From: Actinomycetes bacterium
GTDB taxonomy: Bacteria > Actinomycetota > Thermoleophilia > Solirubrobacterales > Solirubrobacteraceae
Assembly: GCA_023405705.1 (NCBI GenBank)
Contig: JAEXXR010000274.1
Span: 1-5,201, forward strand
Length of the DNA: 5,201 nucleotides
Reading direction: 5' to 3'
Part shown: positions 4,865 through 5,201 of the stretch, piece by piece
Layout: every line of letters begins with the position of its first letter
Numbering within the stretch: position 1 is the stretch's first letter
The notes under the pieces: model-generated
Told to the model about the DNA's origin: nothing
Databases searched by the model: none
Seen by the model: only the letters and a program-made list of their open reading frames with translations
Position numbers and translations under genes: made by a program

Positions 4865-5201
4865 TCATGCGATGACGGCGCTGTCGATGTTCGTGAACAC
4901 GTGCTCGCGCATGTGCTCGGGGTCCACAGCCGTGATCACGGTGCGGTTTCTGACCGAGACGACGAACGCCGTCCCGTCGACGAAGACGACCGACTCGCGC
5001 GAGCCCTTGCCCGCGGCGCGGTCGACGCCGTCCGTGAGCCGCGCGAGCGTCTGCTCGCCCAGCTCGATCCCGCGCCGCTCCAGCCGCTGCAGCGCGTGGC
5101 GCGAGAACTCGACGCCCTGCGCCTGCTGCGTTCTGGTGCGCAGGACCTCCTGGAAGGAGGGGCCCTGGACGGGCGCCTCCCGGTGCGGGGCGGCGGGGCC
5201 G
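4865..5201 (-). CDS. Flagellar operon protein of the TIGR02530 type (5' end outside the window)
   Basis: The visible 112 residues are the C-terminal part of a small protein that sits beside flgD/flgE in many flagellar operons; its exact role is not settled. The family pattern is clear. A helix-rich start EFSRHALQRLERRGIELGEQ is followed by LARLTDGVDRAAGKGSRESV, then VFVDGTAFVVSVRNRTVITA, and the characteristic end VFTNIDSAVIA before the TGA. Family members are usually little longer than this, so only a short N-terminal stretch, or the linker to it, is missing. The visible N-terminal 20 residues are Pro/Ala-rich. The gene precedes flgE by 70 nt on the same strand and is probably co-transcribed; in related operons the gene before it is flgD, which cannot be checked here. 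Confidence 0.88.
   Translation of the reverse strand, partial: GPAAPHREAPVQGPSFQEVLRTRTQQAQGVEFSRHALQRLERRGIELGEQTLARLTDGVDRAAGKGSRESVVFVDGTAFVVSVRNRTVITAVDPEHMREHVFTNIDSAVIA

Noticed and set aside
3505..4875. 456-codon open frame on the plus strand, the longest in the window
   Set aside because: Antisense to flgE and flbD. The hook protein on the minus strand is unambiguous, and the plus-strand product is low-complexity with no ribosome-binding site or domain.

Overview
The window is a compact flagellar and chemotaxis operon read entirely from the minus strand, so transcription runs from high to low coordinates. Base composition is very GC-rich and third codon positions are mostly G or C. 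Gene content is FlbD, a short hook protein, the TIGR02530-type flagellar operon protein, MotA/MotB, FliL, FliN, CheW and a CheB-like receiver. This suggests a motile high-GC bacterium, most plausibly an actinobacterium of the Thermoleophilia type (Conexibacter- or Patulibacter-like). That taxonomic guess is inference from composition, gene order and family flavour. No marker gene is present.

Layout in transcription order. At 5201-4865 is the C-terminal part of a TIGR02530-like flagellar operon protein, cut by the window edge. At 4794-3910 is the hook protein (flgE-like, 294 aa). A 100-nt gap follows, holding a 16-bp perfect palindrome and a 15-bp perfect-stem hairpin. A tightly coupled block comes next: flbD (3809-3459), motA (3462-2656), motB (2656-1781) and fliL (1784-1341), whose genes overlap by 4, 1 and 4 nt. 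After 12 nt comes fliN (1328-948). A 76-nt gap with a second strong hairpin precedes cheW (871-380). The series ends with a CheB/CheY-type receiver (342-1) that runs off the other edge.

Together the genes build the hook, the ion-driven stator (MotA/MotB, with FliL as its partner), part of the C-ring switch (FliN) and the chemosensory input (CheW and a response regulator). The gene order resembles the flgE-flbD-motA-motB-fliL arrangement known from Firmicutes and Thermotogae. A fliM gene would usually sit between fliL and fliN, but none is present there.

No mobile element, CRISPR array, tRNA or rRNA is visible. I see no previously undescribed system. The points worth a second look are the two intergenic hairpins, the missing fliM, a 55-residue extension on FlbD, a Gly/Pro-rich insert in FliL, and a concentration of the AGA arginine codon in motB-fliL that contrasts with fliN and cheW. 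The long plus-strand open frames are antisense shadows of these genes.
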